From Mesostigma viride (Eukaryota > Streptophyta > Mesostigmatophyceae > Mesostigmatales > Mesostigmataceae), in the NCBI GenBank assembly GCA_009746045.1, contig RPFO01000578.1, positions 1 to 64,000 on the forward strand: a stretch of 64,000 nucleotides of DNA, written 5' to 3'. Position numbers and translations under genes: made by a program. How positions within the stretch are numbered: the stretch's first letter is position 1; each line of letters starts with the position of its first letter. Of this stretch, positions 29,839 to 41,783 are shown piece after piece. The notes beneath the pieces are model-generated. The model saw only the letters and a list, made by a program, of their open reading frames with translations. It ran no database searches and was not told where the DNA came from.

Positions 29839-32074
29839 ATGGGGCCATCCATCCGAAGGTCGGTTGCCTCGACGGTTTTTCAATGGACGACAAGCTTGCC
29901 GTCGACGTTAAGTTACTGCTATGAAGGCCTGACAACACCATATGTTGTCATCTCCTGGCTTTCCCCAGCTCGGTCGTTGTCTTTTGCTGGCCATGAGACG
30001 AACAAGGAGGAGAAGCATGGCAACTTCTTTGCGTCGGCAAACCGACAATTGGGCCCCGTCTCTCGAGATCGCTGGTGCCCTTCAAAGCTCCGCGGGCTTT
30101 TCGGCATGCAAAGCTGGCACGCCAGCTCCGGTTGCCGTCTTGGGCATACCCGCAGCTTTTATTGTGGGGCGGTGTTGCGTGCCAGCGCCAAAGAGCCTGG
30201 AAGCAGCCATGCACCTGTTTCCTCCTCCGGGAACTCGCATGCTCTTGAAAGTGACGCTGACCGGCTTGTAAAATTCCAGCAAGCCGAGAAGCTAGTCCGG
30301 GTAAGAAAATATTGTAAATATTGTGTATCTTGGTAAGCTTCAACGCATATGCACTTTTTTGTGCTTCAGAATGACGACTCAAGTTGCCCCAGGGTGCTAG
30401 GCACGCTCTGGGTGATAGATGACAAGCAGTCTGGCACCATGTTGCCATTTCAAAAGCACGGCGCGAATCCGCCTGTGTTTTTCGAAGGGATCCATTTTCA
30501 CATGTACGACTGAACGTGGAGATTTTTTTTGGGGGGGGGGAGGGGAGGGAGGGGGAGCGAACTGGGCCTGCTCGAGCATCAAGAAAAGGTTTAAACTCGA
30601 TTTCAAGCCGGTTGTGTGTCACGGCTGGTGGTTAGAAGGCACAGACAAATGACCACCCGCGTACCCTGACGGTTTTGGCTGCTAAACTTGTACGGACAAT
30701 GCTGTGGGAGCACATAGGGGGGTCGGACCATAGGTGCGCTCCCAGCATGGATCTTGTGATCCCTGGGACACCTGGCCAGGTGGGCACCTGGGTCCCCTTT
30801 GGTTCTGGGTACTGTGCAGCACTCCATGGCAGTCACAATGTAGCCTGTAGGAGTGCTCTGTGAGGTTGCGTGGCATGGCGTGGCGTGGCGTGGCGTGGCG
30901 TGGCGTGGCGTGGCGTGGCGTGGCGTGGCGTGGCGTGGCGTGGCGTGGCGTGGCGTGGCGTGGCGTGGCGTGGCGTGGCGTGGCGTGGCGTGGCGTGGCG
31001 TGGCGTGGCGTGGCGTGGCGTGATGTGCGTTGTCCCTTGTCTGGCTTGACCCCCGGCTTTTGTTACTATTGTCTGGTGCTGCTTGTTGCGTGACGTGAAT
31101 GACATGTGGCGGCAGCACGCGCATGTGTCAGAGCTGCGGCGACAGCTGGCTGAGGACCCCAGGGAGCTCCTGACGTACGGCCAGCTGCTCGACCTGTGCA
31201 TCAGCAGGTGCGGCGCCGCACGTGGGCAATGTGAGGGGGGTCTCACCCTCTGCTCTCCATGTGCATGCGGGAGTGAAGGCACGTGTGTCAAGTGTGTTGT
31301 GTCCCATGCAGGACTGTATAGTGTCCCATGCAGGAGTCTGTAGTGTCCCATGCAGGAGTCTGTAGTGTCCCATGCAGGAGTCTATAGTGTCCCATGCAGG
31401 AGTCTATAGTGTCCCATGCAGGAGTTTGACAATGTCCCATCCTACCAGTTTGTCAATTTCCCATTTGGCCAGTTTGACGATGTCCCATTCGACCAGTTTG
31501 ACAATGTCCCATTCTACCAGTGTGAAAATGTTCCATCTGACCAGTTTGACAATGCCCCATCCGACCAGTTGGACAATGTCCCATTTGACCAGTTTGACAA
31601 TGCCCCATCCGCGACCAGTTGGACATGTCCCATTCGACCAGTTTGACAATGTCCCGTTCGACCAGTTTGACAATGTCCCATTCGACCAGTTTGACAATGC
31701 CCCATTTGACCAGTTTGACAATGCCCCGTTCGACCAGTTTGACAATGTCCCACCCAAAACGTGCATCCTTGCACTTCTCGACTCTGCAAGAGCAGCCACG
31801 CGTGGCTTCTCAAGACAGAGGGGGTCGGCTTGCAAAGCCGTAGGGAGTGTATTTGCAGAATTGACACAAGGCAACATTCTTAGGTGCAAGCCCTCAGGGG
31901 CTGCCTCGCAGAGCCGACCGAGGGCGTTTGCTCGACATAACTCGCGGTGGCATCCCTCTGCCGGGGTGGGGACAACAGCACACCCCTGTGGGGACAACAG
32001 ACCCCTTCTGCGCACCGTGGGGGACGGTGACCGCCCAACCCCACACCCCGTCCATGCCTGTGTTAGCGCCGCCA

Positions 32075-32127
<53 letters not shown>

Positions 32128-35100
32128 TCTTCCATTGTTGTCGTCGCCATTGGCACCCATGCATTCACGGCTCCTTGCTGGCCTACTGTGGACCCACACC
32201 ACCTCAACAACGACGCACACATGCAACCGGGGTCGCCGTCGGCACGCTTGCTTGCATGGCTTCTTGCTTGCTCATGTTTGCATCCATCGTTCCTTGCTTG
32301 CGCGCTTTGGACCCATGCCTCCTCAACAACCATGACCCTATGCACCTTCCTCAACCACGTCCCCACGCACCGCCCTCAACATCATCCCCACGCACCGCCC
32401 TCAACATCATCCCCACGCACCGCCCTCAACCACCTGCCTGCATCTCCCCTGCCGGCTGCCCCATCCTCCCCACCCCATGGCGACCCCGAACGCGCCTGCA
32501 GTGGCGCCGCCCCCACGCCAGCGCAGGCGGGCGAGCTAGCCCAGGCACTGCACGCGTCCGCTACGGTCCTCATCCTGGGCGACAACGTCTATTTGCGGCC
32601 CACGCAGGTGAGAGGTTGTTTGTGCTTGCGGCGCAAACAGCTGAGGGGTTGTTTGTGCTTGCGGCCCAAGCAGGTGAGGGGTTCTTTGTGTTGCGCACAA
32701 GCAGGTGAGGGGTTGTTTGTGCTTGCAACCCAAGCAGGGGAGGGGTTGTTTGTGCTTGCGGCCCAAGCAGGTGAGGGGTTGTGTGTGCTTGCGGCCCAAG
32801 CAGGTGAGGGGTTGTTTGTGCTGGTGGGCCGAAGCAGGTGAGGGGTTGTTTGTGTTTGTGGCCCGAGCAGGTGAGGGGTTGTTTGTGCTTGCGGCCCAAG
32901 CAGGTGAGGGGTTGTTTGTGTTTGTGGCCCAAGCAGGTGAGGGGTTGTTTGTGCTTGCGGCCCAAGCAGGTGAGGGGTTGTTTGTGCTTGGGGCCCAAGC
33001 AGGTGAGGGGTTGTTTGTGCTGGTGGGCCGAAGCAGGTGAGGGGTTGTTTGTGTTTGTGGCCCAAGCAGGTGAGGGGTTGTTTGTGCTTGCGGCCCAAGC
33101 AGGTGAGGGGTTGTTTGTGCTTGCGGCCCAAGCAGGTGAGGGGTTGTTTGTGCTTGCGGCCCAAGCAGGTGAGGGGTTGTTTGTGCTTGCGGCCCAAGCA
33201 GGTGAGGGGTTGTTTGTGCTGGTGGGCCAAGCAGGTGAGGGGTTGTTTGTGCTTGTGGCCCAAGCAAGTAAGGGGTTGTTTGTGGTTGCAACCCAAGCAG
33301 GTGAGGGGTTGTTTGTGTGGCGCACAAGCAGGCGAGGGGTTGTTTGTGCTTGCGGCCCAAGCAGGTGAGGGGTTGTTTGTGCTTGCGTCCGAAGCAGCTG
33401 AGGGACTAATGGTGCTTGCGGCCCAAGCAAGTGAGGGGTTGTTTGTGCTTGCGGCCCAAGCAGGTGAGGGGTTGTTTGTGCTTGCAGCCCAAGCAGGTGA
33501 GGGGTTGTTTGTGCTGGTGGGCCGAAGCAGCTGAGGGGCTAATCGTGCTTGCGGCCCAAACAGGTGAGGGGTTGTTTGTGCTTGCGGCCCAAGCAGGTGA
33601 GGGGTTGTTTGTGCTTGCGGCCCAAGCAGGTGAGGGGTTGTTTGTGCTTGCGGCCCAAGCAGGTGAGGGGGTGTTTGTGCTTGCGGCCCAAGCAGGTGAG
33701 GGGTTGTTTGTGCTTGCGGCCCAAGCAGGTGAGGGGTTGTTTGTGGTTGCAACCCAAGCAGGTGAGGGGTTGTTTGTGCTTGCGGCCCAAGCAAGTGAGG
33801 GGTTGTTTGTGCTTGCGGCCCAAGCAGGTGAGGGGTTGTTTGTGCTTGCGGCCCAAGCAGGTGAGGGGTTGTGTGTGTTTGTGGCCCAAGCAGGTGAGGG
33901 GTTGTTTGTGCTTGCGGCCCAAGCAGGTGAGGGGTTGTTTGTGGTTGCAACCCAAGCAGGTGAGGGGTTGTTTGTGCTTGCGGCCCAAGCAAGTGAGGGG
34001 TTGTTTGTGCCTGGGTCCCAAGTAGGTGAGGGGTTAATTGTGCTTGCGGCTCCAGCAGGTGAGGGGTTGTTTGTGCTTGCGGCTCCAGCAGGTGAGGGGT
34101 TGTTAGTGCTGGTGGGCCGAAGCAGGTGAGGGGTTGTTTGAGGTTGCAACCCAAGCAGGTGAGGGGTTGTTTGTTTGGCGCACAAGCAGGTGAGGGGTTG
34201 TTTGTGTTTGTGGCTTAACCAGGTGAGGGGTTGTTTGTGCTTGCGGCCCAAGCAGGTGAGGGGTTGTGTGTGTTTGTGGCCCAAGCAAGTGAGGGGTTGT
34301 TTGTGTTTGTGGCCCAAGCAGGTGAGGGGTTGTTTGTCCTTGCGGGCCAAGCAGGTGAGGGGTTGTTTGTGTGGCGCACAAGCAGGTGAGGGGTTGTTTG
34401 TGTTTGTGGCTTAAGCAGGTGAGGGGTTGTTTGTGCTTTTGGGCCCAAACAGGTGAGGGGTTGTTTGTGCTTGCGGCTTAAGCGGGTGAGAGGTTGTTTG
34501 TGCTTGCAACCCAAGCAAGTGAGGGGTTGTTTGTGCTTTTGGGCCCAAACAGGTGAGGGGTTGTTTGTGCTTGCGGCCCAAGCGGGTGAGAGGTTGTTTG
34601 TGCTTGCAACCCAAGCAGGTGAGGGGTTGTTTGTGTTTGTGGCCCAAGCAGTTGAGGGGTTGTTTGTGTTTGTGGCCCAAGCAGGTGAGGGGTTGTTTGT
34701 GCTTGCGGCTGAAGCAGGTGAGGGGTTGTTTGTGTTTGTGGCCCAAGCAGGTGAGGGGTTGTTTGTGCTGGTGGGCCGAAGCAGGTGAGGGGTTGTTTGT
34801 GCTTGCGGCCCAAGCAGGTGGGGGGTTGTTTGTGCTGGTGGGCCGAAGCAGGTGAGGGGTTGTTTGTGCTTGCGGCCCAAGCAGGTGAGGGGTTGTTTGT
34901 GCTTGCGGCCCAAGCAGGTGGGGGGTTGTTTGTGCTGGTGGGCCGAAGCAGGTGAGGGGTTGTTTGTGCTTGCGGCCTAAGCAGGTGAGGGGTTGTTTGT
35001 GCTTGCGGCCGAAGCAGGTGAGGGGTTGTTTGTGCTTGCGGCCCAAGCAGGTGAGGGGTTGTTTGTGCTTACGGCCCAAGCAGGTGAGGGGTTGTTTGTG

Positions 35101-37539
35101 CTGGTGGGCCGAAGCAGGTGAGGGGTTGTTTGTGTTTGTGGCTTAAGCAGGTGAGGGGTTGTTTGTGGTTGCAACCCAAGCAGGTGAGGGGTTGTTTGTG
35201 CTTGCAGCCGAAGCAGGTGAGGGGTTGTTTGTGGTTGCAACCCAAGCAGGTGAGGGGTTGTTTGTGTTTGTGGCCCAAGCAGGTGAGTGGTTGTTTGTGC
35301 TTGCGGCCCAAGCAAGTGAGGGGTTGTTTGTGGTTGCAACCCAAGCAGGTGAGGGGTTGTTTGTGCTTGTGGCCCAAGCAGGTGAGGGGTTGTTTGTGCT
35401 TGCGGCCGAAGCAGGTGAGGGGTTGTTTGTGTTTGTGGCCCAAGCAGGTGAGGGGTTGTTTGTGCTTGCGGCCGAAGCAGGTGAGGGGTTGTTTGTGTTT
35501 GTGGCCCAAGCAGGTGAGGGTTGTTTGTGCTTGCGGCCCAAGCAGGTGAGGGGTTGTTTGTGCTTGTGGCCCAAGCAGGTGAGGGGTTGTTTGTGTGGCG
35601 CACAAGCAGGTGAGGGGTTTTTTGTTTGTGGCTTAAGCAGGTGAGGGGTTGTTTGTGCTTGCGGCCCAAACAGGTGAGGGGTTGTTTGTGCTTGCGGCCC
35701 AAGCGGGTGAGAGGTTGTTTGTGCTTGCAACCCAAGCAGGTGAGGGGTTGTTTGTGCTTTTGGGCCCAAACAGGTGAGGGGTTGTTTGTGCTTGCGGCCC
35801 AAGCGGGTGAGAGGTTGTTTGTGCTTGCAACCCAAGCAGGTGAGGGGTTGTTTGTGTTTGTGGCCCAAGCAGGTGAGGGGTTGTTTGTTTGGCGCACAAG
35901 CAGGTGAGGGGTTGTTTGTGCTTGCGGCCCAAGCAGGTGAGGGGTTGTTTGTGCTTGAGGCCCAAGCAGGTGAGGGGTTGTTTGTGCTTGCAGCCGAAGC
36001 AGGTGAGGGGTTGTTTGTGGTTGCAACCCAAGCAGGTGAGGGGTTGTTTGTGCTTGAGGCCCAAGCAGGTGAGGGGTTGTTTGTGCTTGCGGCCCAAGCA
36101 GGTGAGGGGTTGTTTGTGGTTGCAACCCAAGCAGGTGAGGGGTTGTTTGTGCTTGCAGCCGAAGCAGGTGAGGGGTTGTTTGTGGTTGCAACCCAAGCAG
36201 GTGAGGGGTTGTTTGTGCTTGCGGCCCAAGCAGGTGAGGGGTTGTTTGTGTTTGTGGCCAAAGCAGGTGAGGGGTTGTTTGTGCTGGTGGGCCGAAGCAG
36301 GTGAGGGGTTGTTTGTGCTTGCGGCCCAAGCGGGTGAGGGGTTGTTTGTGCTTGCGGCCCAAGCAGGTGAAGGGTTGTTTGTGTTTGTGGCCCAAGCAGG
36401 TGAGGGGTTGTTTGTTCTTGCGGCCCATGCAGGTGAGGGGTTGTTTGTGCTTGCGGCCCAAGCAGGTGAGGGGTTGTTTGTGCTGGTGGGCCGAAGCAGG
36501 TGAGGGGTTGTTTGTGTTGGTGGCTTAAGCAGGTGAGGGGTTGTTTGTGTGGCGCACAAGCAGGTGAGGGGTTGTTTGTGCTGGTGGGCGGAAGCAGCTG
36601 AGGGGTTGTTTGTGCTTGCGGTCCAAGCAGGTGAGGGGTTGTTTGTGCTTGCGGCCCATGCAGGTGAGGGGTTGTTTGTGCTTGCGGCTCAAGCAGGTGA
36701 GGGGTTGTTTGTGCTTGCAACCCAAGCAGGTGAGGGGTTGTTTGTGCTGGTGGGCCGAAGCAGGTGAGGGGTTGTTTGTGTTTGTGGCCCAAGCAGGTGA
36801 GGGGTTGTTTGTGCCTGCGGCCTAAGCAGGTGAGGTGTTGTTTGTGCTTGCGGCCCAAGCAGGTGAGGGGTTGTTTGTGCTTGCGGCCCAAGCAGGTGAG
36901 GGGTTGTTTGTGCTGGTGGGCAGAAGCAGCTGAGGGGCTAATCGTGCTTGCAGCCCAAGCAGGTGAGGGGTTCTTTGTGCTGGTGGGCCGAAGCAGGTGA
37001 GGGGTTGCTTGTGGTTGCGGCCGAAGCAGGTGAGGGGTTGTTTGTGCTTGCGGCCCAAGCAGGTGAGGGGTTGTGTGTGCTTGCGGCCCGAGCAGGTGAG
37101 GGGTTGTTTGTGTTTGTGGCCCAAGCAGGTGAGGGGTTGTTTGTGCTTGCGGCCCAAGCAGGTGAGGGGTTGTTTGTGCTTGCGGCCCAAGCAGGTGAGG
37201 GGTTGTTTGTGCTTGCGGCCGAAGCAGGTGAGGGGTTGTTTGTGCTTTTGGGCCCAAACAGGTGAGAGGTTGTTTGTGTTTGTGGCGCAAGCAGGTGAGG
37301 GGTTGTTTGTGCTTGGGGCCCAAGCAGGCGCGCACGCGTTGTCATGGAGCAATCATGTTCGCGCGGGTTGTTGTGGCCCACTTAGCCTTGCCCGTCCGCC
37401 TGTTCTCGCAACAATACCAACTGCACCTGCGGTGGCCACACGTACATTGGGGGCGTGGCCATATGGCATGGCATTACAAATGCCTATGCCATCAGTCATG
37501 GTGTTGCCTGTGGCAGGAGGCAGGGCAGGTGTATGCAAC

Positions 37540-37575
<36 letters not shown>

Positions 37576-40500
37576 GTGTGCGTGGTGGTGTGTGTGTGTG
37601 TGTGTGCGCGGTTGGTGGGGTGGGGTGGGGGAGGGGGGGCGGCGGGGGGGGGGGGGGGCAGGTGTGTGCAATGATGTGTATCCGTGTGTGCGTGTTAAGG
37701 GGCGCAGCCAGCGTTCAGCTGGTGGCCTTCACCACCCCGCAAGCCAGGCCCCTTACTTATAAGCCTGACCAGCTTAAATTAGGGGTTGCCTTGCGAAGCC
37801 GTAGGATTACCGCCTCGCAAGGCAGGCCCCTGTTGAGCTAGGCGGCGCGGCGCTGGTACCGTGCTTCTTGCCCTATCCTCCTTGCCCTTTACCAGTATAC
37901 CTTGAGTGACTGACCACCCGCCCACCTGCCCTGTGGTTTGGGACTGACCACCCGCCTGCCTGCCCTGTGGTTTGGGACTGACCGCATGCCCGCCTGATGG
38001 TCTCTGCCTGCCTTGTGATCGTGGCGTGCGTGTGCCTGCCTGCGTGCCAGATCGCGGACAAGGTGCTGGGCGTGCTGCCGGCGGTGTCGCACGACCAGCT
38101 GGCGCAGATGGAGAACACGGTGAGGCGCCGCCCGTGCACATTTCTAGCGGTGTTGCGCACATGTGCATTTGCAGCCATGGTCTTCCTGGAGTCACCTTTG
38201 CACTGCTTCCGCCGTTGCGGGACCCAGTGAGTAGTACTCCTACTCACATTTGCCCCCGTGGGGCTAGCCGTTAGATTCGATCCACTGGTTCATATTGGGG
38301 AATTTTGGATGCACTTTCGCCACTCTCTGGTAAAGAGCTTTTTCGCAGTTGGGCTATGGCTTGGGATGCCTTCAGATCAGGAGACCCCTAGAGTCGCGAA
38401 ATCATGCAAGAGGTCTTATGTTCGAATCCAGTGTCGTACCAAAAAATCGAATTGATAGCAGCACCGCTTTGCGTGGCCCCCCATCGTGCCTGTGTGTGGG
38501 ACTTGCGGAGCCTGCTGCATCAAAACGCTGAATGCAGTGTTTTTGCTAAGGGGTGGGGGGGGTTCCGGTAATTCCGGTAAGGTTCCCGGCCGAGGCCGGG
38601 GGGGGGGGTACGGGGGGGCTCCGCCCCCCCGGATGGTGGCGATTTTTTTTTTTTTAAAACAAAATCCCAATAGGATTTCTTATACAGTTATATAATTTAT
38701 CCTAAACTCTGAAGCCTTGCCATAGGCCCCTAGTGGGCTGCTTGTGCCCTGATTCTCATACCGGGGTATACGCAGCCGGCAGCCGGCAGCCGGCAGCCCT
38801 ACTGAGACACGCGACGATGATAACTTAGCATGCATACAAGCATGTGCACATGGTAACAATAGGAGGCTACAAAAAATAGTACGCATTGCTGGTAGGCAGT
38901 GTATAGCTCTCACATGGGCTCACCCATACATGGCGCGGCCTGACTAAGTAAGTTATTAAACATGATGCCGCCTGTTTGCATGCACCCTACACCCATAGGC
39001 CATTGGAAGTTGGAAAAGCTAGTATACCTAAGGAGACCCGGGTTCCTCTTTACAAACGAGGACCAGGTTCTTCGTCACCGCTAGCTAGTGCCATCTTGGC
39101 TTTCTTTGTATGTTGGTTCCCAGTTTTACCGCCGGGCCGGCGCAGCTTCCTGTCCGTCCATTTCACATGCGCTCGCTCGAACCCATTCATCTTCTCAAAG
39201 TGGTTGAACGAGAGCGGATCACCACCAGCATGGATTTCAGGCTGTGCGTGCGCTGAGCCACCTGCATCGCCCTCCTCTACGGCACCCTCATCCACATTCC
39301 TCGTATCAGTGTCGTCCCCTTCTAACTCGATGCCTGCCTGCGCCTGGTCTGTAACGACCGTGCCCAAAGCCCGCCGACCGCTTGCACTGCCGGCCAATGT
39401 TAAAATGCCACCGCCTCGTGAGAAATGGTCTTTGAAATTGTAGCCCAGGGGAATCGGGGGCTCTTTCTTCTTTGTCATGATTCGCTTCTCTAGCGCACTA
39501 TCGAATAATGCAGGATTAGAAAACACGCAAAACAAAAGTCAGCTGGCTCGACTGCCGTGAACTTCATCAACGTTTTGCGGCTCAGCACCTTCACATCGTG
39601 TTGCGTACCTACTGCAGGTCTGCAGTCTGCAGTGCAATTGTTACCCGCTCTACCAGTCTAGTCTACGCATTTGACAGACTGGACTTGCCGGCTGCCCAGT
39701 GCTGACCCATTCGTTGTAGGGTCAGAACTGCACCGCCCCACGCCTTTTGTTACTTGGGTACGGAACATCGATTTACTCACAAGTTGAAGTTGAAACTGTA
39801 GCCCCTCCTCAACAGTTACTGTTACTGTAGTACGTCCAACAACAGTCTACAAATCTCTGCTGCCCATTACGTGGCAACAACAACAGCAACAACATTTGTG
39901 CTGGTCAAGCTCACACTGGGATTTTAAGTGGGCAACATGAACGACAGCCAGGCGACAGCTGATAAAGTCGCGAGCAAGCAATGTTTGTGCAAAATCGCCT
40001 AGCCTTGACGAGCCGTTGCCCATGATTATTTTTTAAATACGGCATCTGAGGGTCACGCACTACTATTTTATGTTGATCAGTAAGGTATGTTGTAGCTGCG
40101 ATCGGACCATCGCGAGATTTCATTCCCTTGCACCCTGGTTTTTGTAGGGCATTCAGCAGGGCTCTGCTGTGTCGGCGTTTACATTTCGTGGAGGTGTTAG
40201 CATGGCAGCAATGTGCAAACTTTTTGTAAATGCCGGGAATGGTCAACCTTTACTAATAGAAATTGATATTGTGTTATAGTCAGTATATAAGTACCGGTTG
40301 TGTCTGACGGGGGAACCGGGGAACCCCGGCCGGCATTTAAAGCTTCCCGGTCGACCAGGGCAGCCCGGACAAGTCACAATGGCTTATACCGGTCGAACGG
40401 GGGGGGGTTCCTGCTCTGAACACAGCATACCGGTCGACCGGGGGGGGTTTCCTGCTTGGCATATAGCATACCGGTCGGCCGGGGGGGGCTTACCGGTCGG

Positions 40501-41704
40501 CCGGGGGGGCACCGGTAATTACCGGAAAATTACCGGAACCGGTCCGTTAGCAAAAACACTGGCTGAATGGGGCATGTCTTCATGCAGCTGCGTGCGTCTC
40601 CTGTACGCATCCTATACTTGGGGGTGCGCTCATGAGAACGTTGGTGCTGGGCTGGCTGGGTGGCTGTGCTGTGTATGTAGCAAGCGACAACAGCTGCGCT
40701 GGCTTTTGTGAGTGCATCAGCTGCGCTAGGCACGGCCCACAGTGGCGGCAGTGGTGGCTGCGCCTGGTGGTTGGCCTCCGGAGAGGCCATTCCTCACACC
40801 TCGCTGCTGGCATCCTGCACGCTTCAATGCCGGCATCCCTCTGGCTCTATGCTGCTGGCTTCCCTGGGGCCTCTTTGCTAGCATCTGCCACCGCGCTCTG
40901 GCCTTCATGCACCCCAGTGTGCCCATGCCCACCTGCACCTGCCCCCTCACAAATGCACCTCCACCACCAACAATGACAAAGACAACCCCCACATGTGCCA
41001 TACCTGCCCCCACAGCTGCGCCAGCTGGAGGACCGCCAGCGTGCGTTGGACGCGGCCGCGCGGCGCAAGGCGCTGCGCTGGATGACGGGCGGCCTGGCCG
41101 GCCTGGTGGCCCAGTTTGCGATCATGTTCCGCCTCACCTTCTACGACCTGTCGTGGGACGTGATGGAGCCCATCTCCTACTTCCTCGGCTCAGGTGCGGG
41201 GGAGGCATAGAACGAAACTGTTAGGGGACGCACAGCGTAGAATGGTCAGCAGGTTACGGCTTACATTGGTTGGCTGCTGGGGACAGGCACAGGGGAGGGG
41301 ACGCAGAGGGGGCCCACGGCTTGCTGTGTACGGAGGCGGTGGTCATGGCTAGAGATATCCATTCCTTCCTTCCTTCCTTCCTTCCTTCCTTCCTTCCTTC
41401 CTTCCTTCCTTCCTTCCTTCCTTCCTTCCTTCCTTCCTTCCTTCCTTCCTTCCTTCCTTCCTTCCTTCCTTCCTTCCTTCCTTCCTTCCTTCCTTCCTTC
41501 CTTCCTTCCTTCCTTCCTTCCTTCCTTCCTTCCTTCCTTCCTTCCTTCCTTCCTTCCTTCCTTCCTTCCTTCCTTCCTTCCTTCCTTCCTTCCTTCCTTC
41601 CTTCCTTCCTTCCTTCCTTCCTTCCTTCCTTCCTTCCTTCCTTCCTTCCTTCCTTCCTTCCTTCCTTCCTTCCTTCCTTCCTTCCTTCCTTCCTTCCTTC
41701 CTTC

Positions 41705-41783
<79 letters not shown>

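Noticed and set aside
30603-31351. His/Ala/Thr/Pro repeat frames on the minus strand
   Set aside because: Complement of the (TGGCG)29 tract in MCU intron 1.
32592-37340. CRISPR-like array
   Set aside because: The units are contiguous with no spacers, and they derive from a eukaryotic exon-intron junction.
32536-37381. Long open frames (up to 730 codons) on both strands across the 33-bp array
   Set aside because: The unit is 33 bp (11 codons) and stop-free in several frames, so long frames on both strands follow from the periodicity. They are intronic in MCU and have no non-repeat domain.
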